From NCBI RefSeq assembly GCF_004339025.1, contig NZ_SMFT01000002.1, forward strand, positions 531,744 through 595,743: a DNA stretch of 64,000 nucleotides. Reading direction: 5' to 3'. Below the pieces are notes generated by a model. That model was not told where the DNA came from. It saw only the letters and a program-made list of their open reading frames with translations, and did not search any database. A program made the translations under genes and the position numbers. This document shows positions 1 through 10,709 of the stretch, in pieces. Numbering within the stretch: the first letter of the stretch is position 1; the number at the start of each line of letters is the position of its first letter. Source of the stretch: Volucribacter psittacicida (lineage in GTDB: Bacteria > Pseudomonadota > Gammaproteobacteria > Enterobacterales > Pasteurellaceae).

Positions 1-603
1 ACCGCCAATAATACCAATAGCCGCCGCTTGCGGTAGGCTAAAATCTATCAGTTCTGTCCAATTTAATGCTAATGCCCCTAGCACAGTAGCAAAAATACCA
101 AATTGTGCAGCCGCACCTAATAGCAAGGTGCGCGGGTTTGCCAGTAAGGGCCCGAAATCTGTCATCGCCCCTACCCCCATAAAAATAATTAGGGGGGCGG
201 CACCAGAACCAATAGCCACTTGGTAGAACAAGGCTAAAATACCTGCACTATATCCTAGATCATTAGCCAATAATTCCGCTTGTTGTTGATAGGCGGCAGG
301 TAATTGTGCCAAAGCGGCTTGAATGGCGGTTATATTAGGTGAGCAGTTTAACCATTCGGCAAGCTGTGCAAGATGTTGGCTATTTTGGCTATGGAGTAAA
401 TTTTCCAAGGCTGTAAATGCCATACCCGCCTCAGGAATATTTGACAATAAGCCACCAAAACCAATCGGCAACAATAATAAAGGTTCAAATTTTTTGACAA
501 TGGCAAGCCAGAGTAGCAGTAAACTCACTAAAATCATTACCGCTTGCCCCCAACTTAAATGAGCAATACCTGTGCCTTGTAATAATGCCACAATACTTTC
601 CAT
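1..603 (-). CDS. oadB: Oxaloacetate decarboxylase beta subunit, 5' part (runs off the window)
   Basis: The reverse strand is open from an ATG at 603 to the window edge (201 residues), beginning [16 protein letters not shown]. OadB is the integral membrane subunit that decarboxylates carboxybiotin and pumps Na+ outward. The visible part has a hydrophobic N-terminal segment, the periplasmic loop region rich in Asn/Gln/Leu, and the conserved stretch around [17 protein letters not shown]. It follows oadA after 7 bases, so it is the last gene of oadG-oadA-oadB. The C-terminal half lies outside the window. Confidence 0.95.
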   Translation of the reverse strand, partial: MESIVALLQGTGIAHLSWGQAVMILVSLLLLWLAIVKKFEPLLLLPIGFGGLLSNIPEAGMAFTALENLLHSQNSQHLAQLAEWLNCSPNITAIQAALAQLPAAYQQQAELLANDLGYSAGILALFYQVAIGSGAAPLIIFMGVGAMTDFGPLLANPRTLLLGAAAQFGIFATVLGALALNWTELIDFSLPQAAAIGIIGG

Positions 604-610
604 AAGCCAC

Positions 611-2443
611 CTACACTAATTGCATTAAGCGATCACCCACATTAACGGCATCGCCTTTTTTCACAGTGATTCCTTTTACCGTTCCTGCTTGAGCGGCACG
701 AATTTCTGTTTCCATTTTCATAGCTTCTAGCACCAATAACACCTGATCTTTGGCGACCTGTTCGCCCTCGCTTACGCAAACTTCCCAAATATTACCTGAC
801 ATAGGTGCATTCACTGCCACGCCAGTTGTTGAGGAAGGTGTTTGCTCAGCTGTTTTTTTCGTTTCTGATGAGCAGGATTGATGCTCAATATGAGTACGAG
901 GTTCAATCTGTTGAATATCGCCCCCTTCGCTAACTTTAACCACAAAGGCTTTGCCCTCTAATTCAACGGTATATACCGCCACTCCACAGGAAGTGTTTGC
1001 ACCAAGTGCGGTGTCTTTTTCAGATATTTTTTCACTCGCTAATGCAGGGGCTGGTTCAAAGGCATCAGGATTATGACGATTTTCTAAATATTTCCAGCCA
1101 ATTTGTGGAAATAACGCCACAATTAACACATCATCAATCTGATTTTCCGCTAACTGAATCCCTTTTTGTTTCGCTTGCTGCTGAATATCTTGGCTTAATT
1201 GCTCCATTTCTGGGGCTAAATGATCGGCAGGACGATCTGTAATAGCGGGCTTATCCTGTAAAACTCTTGCTTGTAATTGCGGATTAACCGGTGCTGGTGT
1301 TTTGCCATATTCGCCCTTTAAAATGCCTGCTGTTTCTTTTGCAATGGTTTTATAACGTTCGCCCATTAACACATTCATCACCGCTTGCGTTCCCACAATT
1401 TGTGATGTAGGGGTCACTAAGGGAATAAAACCTAAATCCTCACGCACCTTAGGAATTTCTTGTAAAACTTGATCCAATTTATCGCTGGCATTTTGCTGTT
1501 TTAACTGGTTTTCTAAGTTAGTCAACATACCGCCGGGTACTTGAGCCACTAAAATACGGCTATCAATACCACGCAATTTTCCCTCAAAATCCGCATATTT
1601 TTTGCGAACTTCTCGGAAATATGCCGCAATTTTTTCTAAACGGTGCAGATCAAGCCCTGTATCATAAGGGCTATTTTGTAAGGTGGCTACCAAGGATTCC
1701 GTTGCGGGGTGCCCATAGGTGCCACTCATAGAAGAAATGGCGGTATCAATACCGTCCACACCAGCTTCAACCGCCTTAAGTAATGCCATTTCTGCCATAC
1801 CCGTAGTGGAATGGCAATGTAAATGTAAGCGGACATCATCGCCATAACGCCCTTTAATTTCAGCCACTAATTCTGCCGCAGCCATTGGGGTGAGAATACC
1901 TGACATATCTTTGATAACCAAAGAATCAATGCCAATTTCCAATAGTTGCTCTGTGGTGTCTAACCAAGTTTGCAAATGATGAACGGAACTTGTGGTATAG
2001 CTTAATGCCCCTTGTGCGTGAGCCCCTTGTTTGCGAACCGCTTTCAGTGCTTGTCGCATATTTCTAGGGTCATTTAAGGCATCAAAAACACGAAATATAC
2101 TCATACCATTGGCGACCGAACGCTCCACAAAACGATCCACCACATCATCAGCATAGTGGCGATAACCAAGCAAATTTTGCCCTCTTAATAGCATTTGTAA
2201 TGGGGTTTTGGGGCAAGCCTTTTTTAATTCTCGCAAGCGTACCCAAGGATCTTCACCAAGAAAACGAATACAAGCGTCAAAGGTTGCCCCACCCCAAGCC
2301 TCTAAAGACCAATAACCAATATCATCAAGTTCCGCAGCAATGGGTAACATATCATCAAGGCGTAAACGTGTGGCAAACAGGGATTGATGTGCATCACGCA
2401 AGACTAATTCGGTGATTGAAATAGGTTTCTTTGTTGTTGTCAT
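611..2443 (-). CDS. oadA: Oxaloacetate decarboxylase alpha subunit (carboxyltransferase + biotin carrier)
   Basis: A protein of 610 aa. It transfers the C4 carboxyl of oxaloacetate to biotin, giving pyruvate, as part of the membrane OadABG sodium pump used in citrate/fumarate fermentation. The N-terminal carboxyltransferase domain starts with the family motif [16 protein letters not shown] and includes [11 protein letters not shown] central PYC_OADA region follows, then an Ala/Pro/Thr/Ser-rich linker and a biotinyl domain with EAMKMETEI; the biotinylated lysine is about residue 576. I chose the ATG at 2443 because an AAGGAG box lies about 10 nt upstream. A TTG 21 nt further up would include the Shine-Dalgarno in the ORF and is less likely. 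Confidence 0.96.
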   Translation of the reverse strand: MTTTKKPISITELVLRDAHQSLFATRLRLDDMLPIAAELDDIGYWSLEAWGGATFDACIRFLGEDPWVRLRELKKACPKTPLQMLLRGQNLLGYRHYADDVVDRFVERSVANGMSIFRVFDALNDPRNMRQALKAVRKQGAHAQGALSYTTSSVHHLQTWLDTTEQLLEIGIDSLVIKDMSGILTPMAAAELVAEIKGRYGDDVRLHLHCHSTTGMAEMALLKAVEAGVDGIDTAISSMSGTYGHPATESLVATLQNSPYDTGLDLHRLEKIAAYFREVRKKYADFEGKLRGIDSRILVAQVPGGMLTNLENQLKQQNASDKLDQVLQEIPKVREDLGFIPLVTPTSQIVGTQAVMNVLMGERYKTIAKETAGILKGEYGKTPAPVNPQLQARVLQDKPAITDRPADHLAPEMEQLSQDIQQQAKQKGIQLAENQIDDVLIVALFPQIGWKYLENRHNPDAFEPAPALASEKISEKDTALGANTSCGVAVYTVELEGKAFVVKVSEGGDIQQIEPRTHIEHQSCSSETKKTAEQTPSSTTGVAVNAPMSGNIWEVCVSEGEQVAKDQVLLVLEAMKMETEIRAAQAGTVKGITVKKGDAVNVGDRLMQLV

Positions 2444-2464
2444 AATGGTTTTTCTCCTTGGCAA

Positions 2465-2719
2465 TTATTTCTGTCCTTGTTGACGACGATAATGATGAAC
2501 GGCGGCAACAATAACAGGACGTAAACGGTCAATATCATTATCTGTTTTGCTTGTTGGTTTAATGTTTTTACTGCTAGGAATAGGTTCAGGCAAAAAACGA
2601 TTAATGAATTTTGACATTAAACCAATGGCATAAATTAATATAAGTAAAAATAATAAGACAAATCCCATACCTACGAACATTAAATTGATACCTTGTTGTA
2701 ATAATTCGGTCGCCGTCAT
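2465..2719 (-). CDS. oadG: Oxaloacetate decarboxylase gamma subunit
   Basis: A small 84-aa protein with one N-terminal membrane helix (about residues 13-33, GMGFVLLFLLILIYAIG) and a short basic cytoplasmic tail ending in a HHYRRQQGQK-like segment. The OadG family uses its C-terminal histidines to bind Zn and to hold OadA on the membrane subunit OadB. It is the first gene of the operon, 21 nt ahead of the oadA start, with AAGGAAA upstream of its ATG. Length and topology fit the family. Confidence 0.9.
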   Translation of the reverse strand: MTATELLQQGINLMFVGMGFVLLFLLILIYAIGLMSKFINRFLPEPIPSSKNIKPTSKTDNDIDRLRPVIVAAVHHYRRQQGQK

Positions 2720-2787
2720 TGAGGTATTTCCTTGTTAAAATGAAAAAATAGAGAGTAGTTACTATACGTGAATATAAATCAAAAATA

Positions 2788-2803
2788 TTTGGCGTTGATC
2801 ACA
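2788..2803. promoter_or_regulatory. Possible CRP site upstream of the oad operon
   Basis: TTTGGCGTTGATCACA matches the 16-bp CRP consensus TGTGATCTAGATCACA at 11 positions, with a perfect right half (ATCACA). It lies about 70 bp upstream of the oadG start and also upstream of divergent trmL. The assignment is by pattern only. Confidence 0.35.
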
Positions 2804-2912
2804 AAATTGACTTTTGTTTGTTTTTTTAAGGAGAGATGAGGATTAAAGTGCGGTCATTTTTCTCACAGTTTTTTACAATAAAATTTGCTAAAATGCCTGC
2901 ATTATTGATTAA

Positions 2913-3416
<504 letters not shown>

Positions 3417-3830
3417 TTATCGTTGTGTTTTAAATTGGATCAGTTCACGCCGTTCTTTTTTATTTGGGCGGCGATCAGGGTGAGGCATAACATTCATTTT
3501 GCGTGCTAATGCCATTTTTTCACGTTGGATAAGGCTTTGTTCAGTTTCTTGGTAAAGTAATTGTGCTTCAGGAGCGCCTCGCCGTTGGCTAGATAAGGCA
3601 AGCACTTCTACTTCTTTTTCATCGTTACCTTGCCGTAAGCGGATTTTTGCCCCAATTTCCACATTTTTATTGGGCTTGCTTCGTTGTCCATTGTAATGGA
3701 CTTTTCCGCCGTCAATCATTTCTTTGGCGAGGGTTCTTGTTTTGTAAAATCGGGCGGCCCATAGCCATTTATCTAAACGTACGTTGTTATCCTTTTCGTT
3801 GTCTTGTGGTTGAGAACGGTGTTTTGCCAT
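3417..3830 (-). CDS. hslR: Ribosome-associated heat shock protein Hsp15 (S4 domain)
   Basis: A basic protein of 137 aa. The S4 RNA-binding domain occupies about residues 18-80 (VRLDKWLWAARFYKTRTLAKEMIDGGKVHYNGQ), followed by a Lys/Arg-rich tail with MNVMPHPDRRPNKKERRELI. Hsp15 binds 50S subunits carrying a stalled peptidyl-tRNA after heat stress and helps recycle them. Domain order and length match the family. The gene stands alone, convergent with trmL and divergent from nudE. Confidence 0.93.
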   Translation of the reverse strand: MAKHRSQPQDNEKDNNVRLDKWLWAARFYKTRTLAKEMIDGGKVHYNGQRSKPNKNVEIGAKIRLRQGNDEKEVEVLALSSQRRGAPEAQLLYQETEQSLIQREKMALARKMNVMPHPDRRPNKKERRELIQFKTQR

Positions 3831-3956
3831 AGATTTTGTGTTTCTCCGTTTTGTTATTGTCGTTTTGTGTCCTTATTGAAATGACGATAATCGCATTTGT
3901 GGTTTGTGTATTTTATGGTATCGTTATTGCTCTCATTTGTAAAACTTGAGGTCAGT

Positions 3957-4517
3957 ATGCCAGCATTACAAAAACCACAAATTTTATCTGTTTCTGTTGT
4001 GGCACAATCGCGTCTTTTTGAAATTCAAGCGGTTGAGTTGAAATTTTCTAATGGCGAATTACGCACTTATGAACGCTTTAAGCCCAGTAGGCGTGCGGCG
4101 GTAATGGTTTTGCCTATTGAAAAGGGTAATTTGTTGATGGTGAAGGAATATGCCGTAGGCACAGAGCGTTATGAGCTGGGGTTTCCCAAGGGGTTAATGG
4201 AAGTGGGCGAAACGCCAGAACAGAGTGCCAATCGAGAAATGCAAGAGGAAATCGGTTTGGCGGCAAGGCATTTTATTCCTTTGCGTACGGTAAATACATC
4301 GCCAAGTTTTATGAATAATCCTATGCACATTTTTATTGCTCAAGATCTTTATCCGAGCCAATTAGAGGGCGATGAGCCTGAACCTTTGCAACGGATAAGC
4401 ATACCTTTAAGTCAGTTGGATCAATTATTACAAGATCCTGATTTTTGCGAGGCTCGTAACTTGGTGGCGTTATATGCGTTACGGGATTATTTAGCCAAGA
4501 CAGCAAGTGAAAATTAA
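3957..4517 (+). CDS. nudE: ADP compounds hydrolase NudE
   Basis: A Nudix hydrolase of 186 aa that cleaves ADP-ribose, NADH and diadenosine polyphosphates. The Nudix box is complete at about residues 79-101 (G-x5-E-x7-REMQEEIGL). The ATG at 3957 follows GAGG by a normal spacing and gives the family N-terminus; the ORF extends upstream through a non-conserved hydrophobic stretch that I exclude. It is followed after 15 nt by cysQ, a pairing expected in gammaproteobacteria, so the two are probably co-transcribed. Confidence 0.93.
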   Translation: MPALQKPQILSVSVVAQSRLFEIQAVELKFSNGELRTYERFKPSRRAAVMVLPIEKGNLLMVKEYAVGTERYELGFPKGLMEVGETPEQSANREMQEEIGLAARHFIPLRTVNTSPSFMNNPMHIFIAQDLYPSQLEGDEPEPLQRISIPLSQLDQLLQDPDFCEARNLVALYALRDYLAKTASEN

Positions 4518-4532
4518 AGGGGGAGGAATAGA

Positions 4533-5366
4533 ATGTTAGCACGATCAGAGGCGTTGTTGCAGTCCGTATTAGCCATTGCGATACAAGCAGGCGAACATTT
4601 ACGGCGATTTTATCAGCAATCTGCTGAGGTTAATGTGCAATTAAAAGCGGATAATACCCCTGTTACGGAAGCGGATTTATTTGTGAGCCAATTTTTAACT
4701 CAGCAATTAAGCCAATTAACGCCGAATATTCCTGTGCTATCAGAGGAAAATTGCCATATTCCCTTTTCTGAACGTCAACAATGGCAACAATATTGGTTGA
4801 TCGATCCCCTTGATGGTACACAACAATTTATTGATCGTACCGATCAATTTGCCATTCTTATCGCTTTGGTGCAACAGCATCGTCCGACATTAGGCATTAT
4901 TCACGCTCCTATTTTGCAACGTAGTTTTTATGCTATGCAGGGTTATGGTGCTTATCAACAATCGCCACAGAGTACGCAAAGATTATCTCGGCAAGCACCA
5001 AACTGGCATCAGCCGTTGAAGATTGCGATAGGTTCAAGTTATTCCCAACAAAAAGTGCGGTCGATTTTGCCAGAAAATTTTGCTTGTGAATTTTTGGTGT
5101 ATGGATCAAGTGGATTAAAAAGTACCTTGGTAGCAACGGGCGAATGTGATTGTTATGTGCGTTTAGGCAATACAGGCGAGTGGGACACCGCGGCAGCGGA
5201 GATTATTCTGAGTGAAATGGGGGGCAAAATTTTTGATTCTCAATTTCAACCCTTAACCTATAATCAACGGCATAGTTTGATTAACCCAGATTTTGTGATG
5301 GTGGCACAAGGACAACGGGATTGGCAAAAGGTTTTCCGTTTTTATAGTCGTCCCACTTTAAAATAA
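4533..5366 (+). CDS. cysQ: 3'(2'),5'-bisphosphate nucleotidase CysQ
   Basis: Converts 3'-phosphoadenosine 5'-phosphate to AMP, removing a by-product of sulfate assimilation. It is an inositol-monophosphatase fold protein with the metal-binding motifs EEN (after VLSE), WLIDPLDGT and, late in the chain, GEWDTAAAE. Length 277 aa is slightly above the usual 265-270. The last seven residues (YSRPTLK) and the stop codon are encoded by the left inverted repeat of a MITE-like element that begins at 5344. The native C-terminus was therefore replaced or extended by repeat insertion; all catalytic motifs are upstream and intact. Confidence 0.94.
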   Translation: MLARSEALLQSVLAIAIQAGEHLRRFYQQSAEVNVQLKADNTPVTEADLFVSQFLTQQLSQLTPNIPVLSEENCHIPFSERQQWQQYWLIDPLDGTQQFIDRTDQFAILIALVQQHRPTLGIIHAPILQRSFYAMQGYGAYQQSPQSTQRLSRQAPNWHQPLKIAIGSSYSQQKVRSILPENFACEFLVYGSSGLKSTLVATGECDCYVRLGNTGEWDTAAAEIILSEMGGKIFDSQFQPLTYNQRHSLINPDFVMVAQGQRDWQKVFRFYSRPTLK

Positions 5367-5447
5367 TACTGTGTTGGTACTCTTTGCCGTACTCTTTGTA
5401 CTGTCTTCAGCGTACCGCCTTGTCTTATTTTAAATTGAAACGACTAT
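5344..5447 (-). repeat. MITE-like repeat, copy A
   Basis: A 104-bp element with imperfect terminal inverted repeats. The left end is ATAGTCGTCCCACTTTAAA and the right end AATTGAAACGACTAT. It has the same length as copies B (7770-7873) and D (57651-57754) and lies in the opposite orientation to B. It overlaps the last 23 bases of cysQ. A further end fragment (TATTGAAACGACAATAAC) follows at about 5510-5528. No ORF is present, so it is non-autonomous. Confidence 0.85.
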
Positions 5448-5555
5448 AACATTAGGTAAAATCAATTAGTGAAAATCAAATTAATCGGTAATATAGTTAT
5501 GATACTTTATATTGAAACGACAATAACAAAAATCGAGATGAAATAGGAAGGCAAT

Positions 5556-7061
5556 ATGACAAAACCAGAAAATAGTATTATCGCCATTTTTGGTGCTTCT
5601 GGGGATTTAACTCAGCGTAAATTGATCCCGGCATTTTATAATTTGTTTCTCCATAGCAAATTACCAGAGGATTTTGCCATTTTGGGAATTAGCCGTACGG
5701 ATTATAGCGATCAAGCCTATCGTGATAAGGTTAAACAAGCCTTAATTGAGTATGAGAAAATTGATGAAACCCCTTTATTAGAAGGCTTTTTACAGCATAT
5801 TTATTATGTGCCGGTGAATACCTCGGAAGTGAGTGAGTACGCTAAGGTAAAAGAGCGTTTAGCGGAATTAGAAACACAACACCATACTCAAGGTAATGTG
5901 GTTTATTACCTTTCTACACCGCCGAGCTTATATGGCGTTATTCCAGAATGTTTAGCCGCACATCAGTTAAATTCTGAGCAACAAGGTTGGAAGCGTTTAG
6001 TGGTAGAGAAACCTTTTGGTTATGATTTGCAATCTGCCATTGAACTTGATGATAAAATTCATCAATATTTCCAAGAACATCAACTTTATCGTATCGATCA
6101 TTATCTTGGTAAAGAAACGGTGCAAAATTTATTGGTATTACGCTTTTCAAATGGTTTATTTGAGCCCTTGTGGAATCGTAATTATATCAATTACGTGGAA
6201 ATTACTGGGGCGGAATCCATTGGGGTGGAAGATCGTGGCGGCTATTATGATGGCGCTGGCGCAATGCGTGATATGTTCCAGAATCATTTATTGCAGGTAT
6301 TAGCCTTGGTTGCTATGGAGTCGCCAGCAGTGATTAATGCGGACTCGTTGCGTAATGAAGTGGTAAAAGTGTTGCAAAGCCTACATCCGTTATCGGAACA
6401 AGATTTAGAGGAAAATTTGGTGCTTGGGCAATATACGGACTCAAAAGTACGAGGTAATGCCTTAGCAGGTTATCGCGAGGAAAAAGGCGTTGATCCAGAA
6501 TCTCGCACCGAAACCTATATGGCATTGCGTATGCAAATTGATAACTGGCGTTGGAGCGGCGTGCCGTTTTATGTGCGTACAGGTAAACGCTTGCCAACCC
6601 GTGTGACAGAAATTGTCATTCATTTCAAAAGTACACCACACCCAGTATTTAGCCAAAATGCCCCTGAAAATAAATTGATTATTCGTATTCAGCCTGATGA
6701 AGGGATTGTTATGAGCTTTGGTTTGAAAAAACCAGGGGCTGGTTTTGAGGCTCAAGAAGTTTCTATGGATTTCCATTATGGTAATTTAGATGAGTCTCAT
6801 GTTTTGACCGCCTATGAGCGATTATTATTAGATGCTATTAAAGGCGATGCCACCTTATTTACCCGTAGTGATGCGGTGCAAGCCTGTTGGCAATTTGTCC
6901 AACCGATTTTGGATTATAAAAGTAAACCTGATTTTAAATTACATGGCTATGCTTGTGGTACTTGGGGGCCAGAAGCGGCAGATCAATTAATGACAAGAAG
7001 TCAACGTGAATGGCGTTTTCCTTGTAAAAATTTAACCAATACCAATTATTGTGAGCTTTAA
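5556..7061 (+). CDS. zwf: Glucose-6-phosphate 1-dehydrogenase
   Basis: First enzyme of the oxidative pentose phosphate pathway: glucose-6-phosphate + NADP+ to 6-phosphogluconolactone + NADPH. The 501-aa protein has the N-terminal nucleotide-binding [13 protein letters not shown] (about residues 14-26) and the active-site motif RIDHYLGKE (about 180). An AGGAAG box precedes the ATG. The final bases are one nucleotide short of the pgl start at 7063, so zwf and pgl form a coupled unit, and gnd follows downstream. Confidence 0.97.
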   Translation: MTKPENSIIAIFGASGDLTQRKLIPAFYNLFLHSKLPEDFAILGISRTDYSDQAYRDKVKQALIEYEKIDETPLLEGFLQHIYYVPVNTSEVSEYAKVKERLAELETQHHTQGNVVYYLSTPPSLYGVIPECLAAHQLNSEQQGWKRLVVEKPFGYDLQSAIELDDKIHQYFQEHQLYRIDHYLGKETVQNLLVLRFSNGLFEPLWNRNYINYVEITGAESIGVEDRGGYYDGAGAMRDMFQNHLLQVLALVAMESPAVINADSLRNEVVKVLQSLHPLSEQDLEENLVLGQYTDSKVRGNALAGYREEKGVDPESRTETYMALRMQIDNWRWSGVPFYVRTGKRLPTRVTEIVIHFKSTPHPVFSQNAPENKLIIRIQPDEGIVMSFGLKKPGAGFEAQEVSMDFHYGNLDESHVLTAYERLLLDAIKGDATLFTRSDAVQACWQFVQPILDYKSKPDFKLHGYACGTWGPEAADQLMTRSQREWRFPCKNLTNTNYCEL

Positions 7062-7062
7062 T

Positions 7063-7767
7063 ATGAATAAAACCATTTTTGCTACAGCACAACAAGCCGT
7101 AGAGCAAATTGCACAAGAGCTGTTGGCTTATAGTCAGAAAGATCGCCCTGTGCATATTTCTTTGTCGGGGGGCAGTACGCCAAAATTATTGTTCAAAACC
7201 CTCGCTCAAGCCCCTTATCAACAGGGGATTCAGTGGCAAAATTTGCATTTTTGGTGGGGCGATGAACGTATGGTTGCCCCTACCGATCCAGAAAGTAATT
7301 ATGGCGAAGTTCAACATTTATTATTTGATCATATCAGTATCCCAGCGGAAAATATTCATCGTATCCGTGGTGAGCAAGAGCCTGAACAAGAATTGGCACG
7401 TTTTAGTGCGGAATTAAAACAATATATCCCCACAGGGCAATTTAACTGGATTATTTTAGGTATGGGGACTGACGGACATACGGCTTCATTATTTCCACAC
7501 CAAACAGATTTTAATGACAGGCATTGGGCAGTGATTGCAAAACACCCTGAAACAGGGCAATTACGCATTTCCAAAACCGCTTATTTGCTTGAACAAGCAA
7601 AACGAATTACTTATTTAGTCACAGGGGCAGCGAAAGCACAAATTTTGCAACAAATTCAAGATAATGATGCAGAGCAATTACCTTATCCTGCCGCCAAAAT
7701 TAAGGCAAAAAACGGTAAAACAGATTGGTATCTTGATCAAGATGCCGCTAACTTATTGCAAAAATAA
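7063..7767 (+). CDS. pgl: 6-phosphogluconolactonase
   Basis: Hydrolyses 6-phosphogluconolactone, the product of Zwf. This is the DevB/SOL-type enzyme of 234 aa with the family blocks HISLSGGSTPKLLFKTLA, LHFWWGDERMV and the catalytic GMGTDGHTASLFP. A GTG at 7051 would overlap zwf, but the ATG at 7063 gives the family N-terminus (MNKTIFATAQQAVEQIAQ) and is preferred. It lies directly after zwf and before gnd, completing the three-step oxidative branch. Confidence 0.95.
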   Translation: MNKTIFATAQQAVEQIAQELLAYSQKDRPVHISLSGGSTPKLLFKTLAQAPYQQGIQWQNLHFWWGDERMVAPTDPESNYGEVQHLLFDHISIPAENIHRIRGEQEPEQELARFSAELKQYIPTGQFNWIILGMGTDGHTASLFPHQTDFNDRHWAVIAKHPETGQLRISKTAYLLEQAKRITYLVTGAAKAQILQQIQDNDAEQLPYPAAKIKAKNGKTDWYLDQDAANLLQK

Positions 7768-7769
7768 AC

Positions 7770-7873
7770 ATAGTCGTTTCAATTTAAAATAAGACAAGGC
7801 GGTACGCCGAAGACAGTACAAATAGTACGGCGAGGCGTACCAACGCCGTATTAGTTTAAAGTGGGACGACTAT
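7770..7873 (+). repeat. MITE-like repeat, copy B
   Basis: The best preserved copy, 104 bp. It starts ATAGTCGTTTCAATTTAAA and ends TTTAAAGTGGGACGACTAT, a 19-bp imperfect inverted repeat. The interior holds a second inverted pair (GGTACGCC ... GGCGTACC) around AGACAGTACAAATAGTACGG, so a transcript would fold strongly. It begins 2 bp after the pgl stop, between pgl and gnd, and contains no ORF. Confidence 0.87.
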
Positions 7874-7927
7874 AATAAAATCTAACCGCACTTTTTGTGG
7901 TTACCAAACAACAGGAGAAAACAAACA

Positions 7928-9382
7928 ATGTCAGTAAAAGGCGATATCGGCGTTATCGGTTTAGCGGTAATGGGACAAAACTTAATTTTAAATATGAATG
8001 ACCACGGTTTTAAAGTGGTGGCTTATAACCGAACCACTTCAAAGGTTGATGAATTTCTTGAGGGAGCGGCAAAAGGCACTAATATTATTGGGGCTTATTC
8101 TATTGAAGATTTAGTTAGCAAATTAGAAAAACCGCGTCGTGTTATGTTAATGGTAAGAGCGGGTTCAGTGGTCGATCAATTTATTGATGCCCTTGTGCCA
8201 CATTTAGAACAAGGCGATATCATTATTGATGGTGGTAATTCAAACTTCCCTGACACCAATCGCCGCGTTGAGGCTTTGCGTGAAAAAGGTATTCGTTTTG
8301 TTGGAGCCGGTGTATCAGGTGGCGAAGAGGGAGCAAGACACGGACCTTCCATTATGCCGGGTGGTAATGAAGAGGCTTGGCCGTATGTAAAACCTATTCT
8401 ACAAGCTATTTCAGCTAAAACCGATAAAGGCGAACCTTGCTGTGATTGGGTTGGTAAAGAAGGGGCAGGGCATTTTGTCAAAATGGTACATAATGGTATC
8501 GAATATGGCGATATGCAGTTAATTTGTGAAGCTTACCAATTCTTAAAAGACGGATTAGGCTTAAGCTATGAAGAAATGCAAGCCACATTTGCGGAATGGA
8601 AAAAAACAGAGTTAGATAGTTATCTTATTGATATTACTACCGATATTCTCGGTTACAAAGACAGCGATGGTCAGCCATTAGTAGAAAAAATCCTCGATAC
8701 CGCAGGACAAAAAGGAACAGGAAAATGGACAGGCATTAATGCCCTTGATTTAGGTATTCCATTAACCTTAATTACTGAATCCGTTTTTGCACGTTGTGTC
8801 TCCTCTTTCAAAGAACAACGTGTTGCCGCAGAAAAAGCCTTTAATAAACAAATTGGCAAAGTGGAGGGCGATAAACAAGTTTGGATTGAAGCAGTACGCA
8901 AAGCCCTACTTGCCTCAAAAATTATTTCTTACGCACAAGGCTTTATGCTTATTCGTGAAGCATCAGAAAATAACGGTTGGAATATTAACTATGGCAGCAC
9001 CGCATTATTATGGCGTGAAGGTTGTATTATTCGTAGTGCATTCCTCGGCAATATTCGTGATGCTTATGAAAACAACCCAGACCTTGTATTCCTAGGCTCA
9101 GATCCTTACTTTAAAGCTATCTTAGAAGACTGCCTAGCCGACTGGCGTAAAGTGGCGGCGAAAGCTATTGAAATTGGCATCCCAATGCCTTGTATGGCAT
9201 CAGCCATTACCTTCCTAGATGGCTACACCACCGCACGTTTACCTGCTAACTTACTACAAGCACAACGTGATTATTTTGGTGCTCACACTTACGAACGTAC
9301 CGACAAACCACGCGGTGAATTCTTCCACACCAACTGGACAGGCACAGGCGGTAATGTGTCTTCGAGTACTTATGATGTATAA
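7928..9382 (+). CDS. gnd: 6-phosphogluconate dehydrogenase, decarboxylating
   Basis: Oxidises 6-phosphogluconate to ribulose-5-phosphate and CO2 with reduction of NADP+. The 484-aa protein starts with the Rossmann motif GDIGVIGLAVMGQNLILN, contains the substrate/catalytic block SGGEEGARHGPSIMPGG and HFVKMVHNGIEYGDMQ, and ends with the family tail FFHTNWTGTGG. The ATG at 7928 follows ACAGGAG; an upstream GTG/ATG extension lacks homology. An uptake-signal 9-mer in reverse orientation lies about 45 bp upstream. MITE copy B separates it from pgl. Confidence 0.97.
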   Translation: MSVKGDIGVIGLAVMGQNLILNMNDHGFKVVAYNRTTSKVDEFLEGAAKGTNIIGAYSIEDLVSKLEKPRRVMLMVRAGSVVDQFIDALVPHLEQGDIIIDGGNSNFPDTNRRVEALREKGIRFVGAGVSGGEEGARHGPSIMPGGNEEAWPYVKPILQAISAKTDKGEPCCDWVGKEGAGHFVKMVHNGIEYGDMQLICEAYQFLKDGLGLSYEEMQATFAEWKKTELDSYLIDITTDILGYKDSDGQPLVEKILDTAGQKGTGKWTGINALDLGIPLTLITESVFARCVSSFKEQRVAAEKAFNKQIGKVEGDKQVWIEAVRKALLASKIISYAQGFMLIREASENNGWNINYGSTALLWREGCIIRSAFLGNIRDAYENNPDLVFLGSDPYFKAILEDCLADWRKVAAKAIEIGIPMPCMASAITFLDGYTTARLPANLLQAQRDYFGAHTYERTDKPRGEFFHTNWTGTGGNVSSSTYDV

Positions 9383-9385
9383 AAC

Positions 9386-9419
9386 TTTAAGGGGCTAATA
9401 AATTTAGCCCCTAAATTTT
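9386..9419. terminator. Bidirectional terminator between gnd and glpC
   Basis: An inverted repeat GGGGCTAA ... TTAGCCCC with A-rich and T-rich flanks lies between two convergent genes, so it can stop both transcripts. Confidence 0.8.
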
Positions 9420-9431
9420 ATCTTATCAATA

Positions 9432-10709
9432 CTAGTGCTTAACCAGCGCCATTGATAATAAGGTTATCGGGTGAATACATTGTACTTGGCTTGACATATC
9501 AATTTGCCATTTACAAGTTTCACATTCAGACACCACATAATCAAAACCGCCTTGATTAATATGATCAAATAGGCTTTTGCCAATGGCTTGAGCTGTATCA
9601 TAATTCTCGGTTTTAAATCCGTAAGTCCCTGCAATACCACAACATTGTGAAGGTAATTTGACAATTTCTAAACCCGGAATTTTACGCAATACGTCTAGGG
9701 TATAAGGTGCCCAGCCTGCTTTTTCCACGTGGCAAGCAGTATGATAGGCAATACGCAACGGCAATTTTGCCAAAGGTAATTGTTTACCTTGGGCAAAAAG
9801 TTTATATAAATAACGGGTAACAATATCAATATGATTGCGTACTTTACTATTGTCCATACCTAATACGTGATGATATTCATCGCGTAAATTCATGGTACAA
9901 CTTGAAGAAGTTCCCACCACATCAAGCTCTCGTTCACAAACGGTATTTTCTAATTGTGCGAGGTTAAATTTTGCTTGGGCTTTAGCTCGTTCAGGAAAAC
10001 CGTTTACTGTAAGGGGTAAACCGCAGCATTTTTCTTTTTCTAACAACAAGACGCCAATATTCATTGCATTGAATACATCAATGAGTTCTTTGCCTAGCTG
10101 TGGGTTATTATAGTTGACATAGCAACCGTGATAATAAGCGATTTTTTCAGGATATAGTGCTTGCCGTTCCATTTGGTGTTTTTTATACCAATGACGAAAC
10201 GAGCCAAAAGAATACTTAGGTAAGGTGCGATGACGACTGACGTTGAGGGTTTTATCCAGTAAAAAACGTGTGGCTTTTAAGCCGACAATTTTATTGACAA
10301 TAGGTGCAAAAGGCGTATTCATTTTGCCCATAATATCCGTATTACTTAATACGGCATCACGCAGTTTGTGGATAAGTTTTTTATTTTGTTGATCGAGATG
10401 ATTATTTCTGGCACGAACAATAATATCGCCAATTTTTACATCGGAAGGGCAAGCAATTTCACAACGTTTGCAATTTGTGCAATATTTTAGGGCTTCATCA
10501 TAAAGTGCGGCACTTTTTAAGCGTAATCTTTCGCCATCTGGCCCAGCTTGTTTTGGCCCCGGGTAAAAAGGGTTTTGACGAGAAACCGGGCAAACGGCAG
10601 TACAAGCGGTACACTTTATACAGCTTTCAAAACTTTCATCAACATATTGATGCGTGATAGTGGGTAGGGTATTTTGTTTTGCTTGCTCAATCAGTTGATT
10701 AATGTTCAT
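9432..10709 (-). CDS. glpC: Anaerobic glycerol-3-phosphate dehydrogenase subunit C
   Basis: The membrane-anchoring iron-sulfur subunit of the GlpABC complex, which passes electrons from glycerol-3-phosphate to menaquinone. Two 4Fe-4S motifs are visible ([12 protein letters not shown] near residue 31 and [12 protein letters not shown] near residue 96). Two CCG domains follow (CCGLPL and CCGIAGTYG), the heterodisulfide-reductase-like half. Length 425 aa is normal. The start overlaps the end of glpB by 11 nt, indicating translational coupling. Confidence 0.95.
   Translation of the reverse strand: MNINQLIEQAKQNTLPTITHQYVDESFESCIKCTACTAVCPVSRQNPFYPGPKQAGPDGERLRLKSAALYDEALKYCTNCKRCEIACPSDVKIGDIIVRARNNHLDQQNKKLIHKLRDAVLSNTDIMGKMNTPFAPIVNKIVGLKATRFLLDKTLNVSRHRTLPKYSFGSFRHWYKKHQMERQALYPEKIAYYHGCYVNYNNPQLGKELIDVFNAMNIGVLLLEKEKCCGLPLTVNGFPERAKAQAKFNLAQLENTVCERELDVVGTSSSCTMNLRDEYHHVLGMDNSKVRNHIDIVTRYLYKLFAQGKQLPLAKLPLRIAYHTACHVEKAGWAPYTLDVLRKIPGLEIVKLPSQCCGIAGTYGFKTENYDTAQAIGKSLFDHINQGGFDYVVSECETCKWQIDMSSQVQCIHPITLLSMALVKH

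Noticed and set aside
323-562. 79-aa plus-strand ORF
   Set aside because: Shadow of oadB on the opposite strand, which has clear homology.
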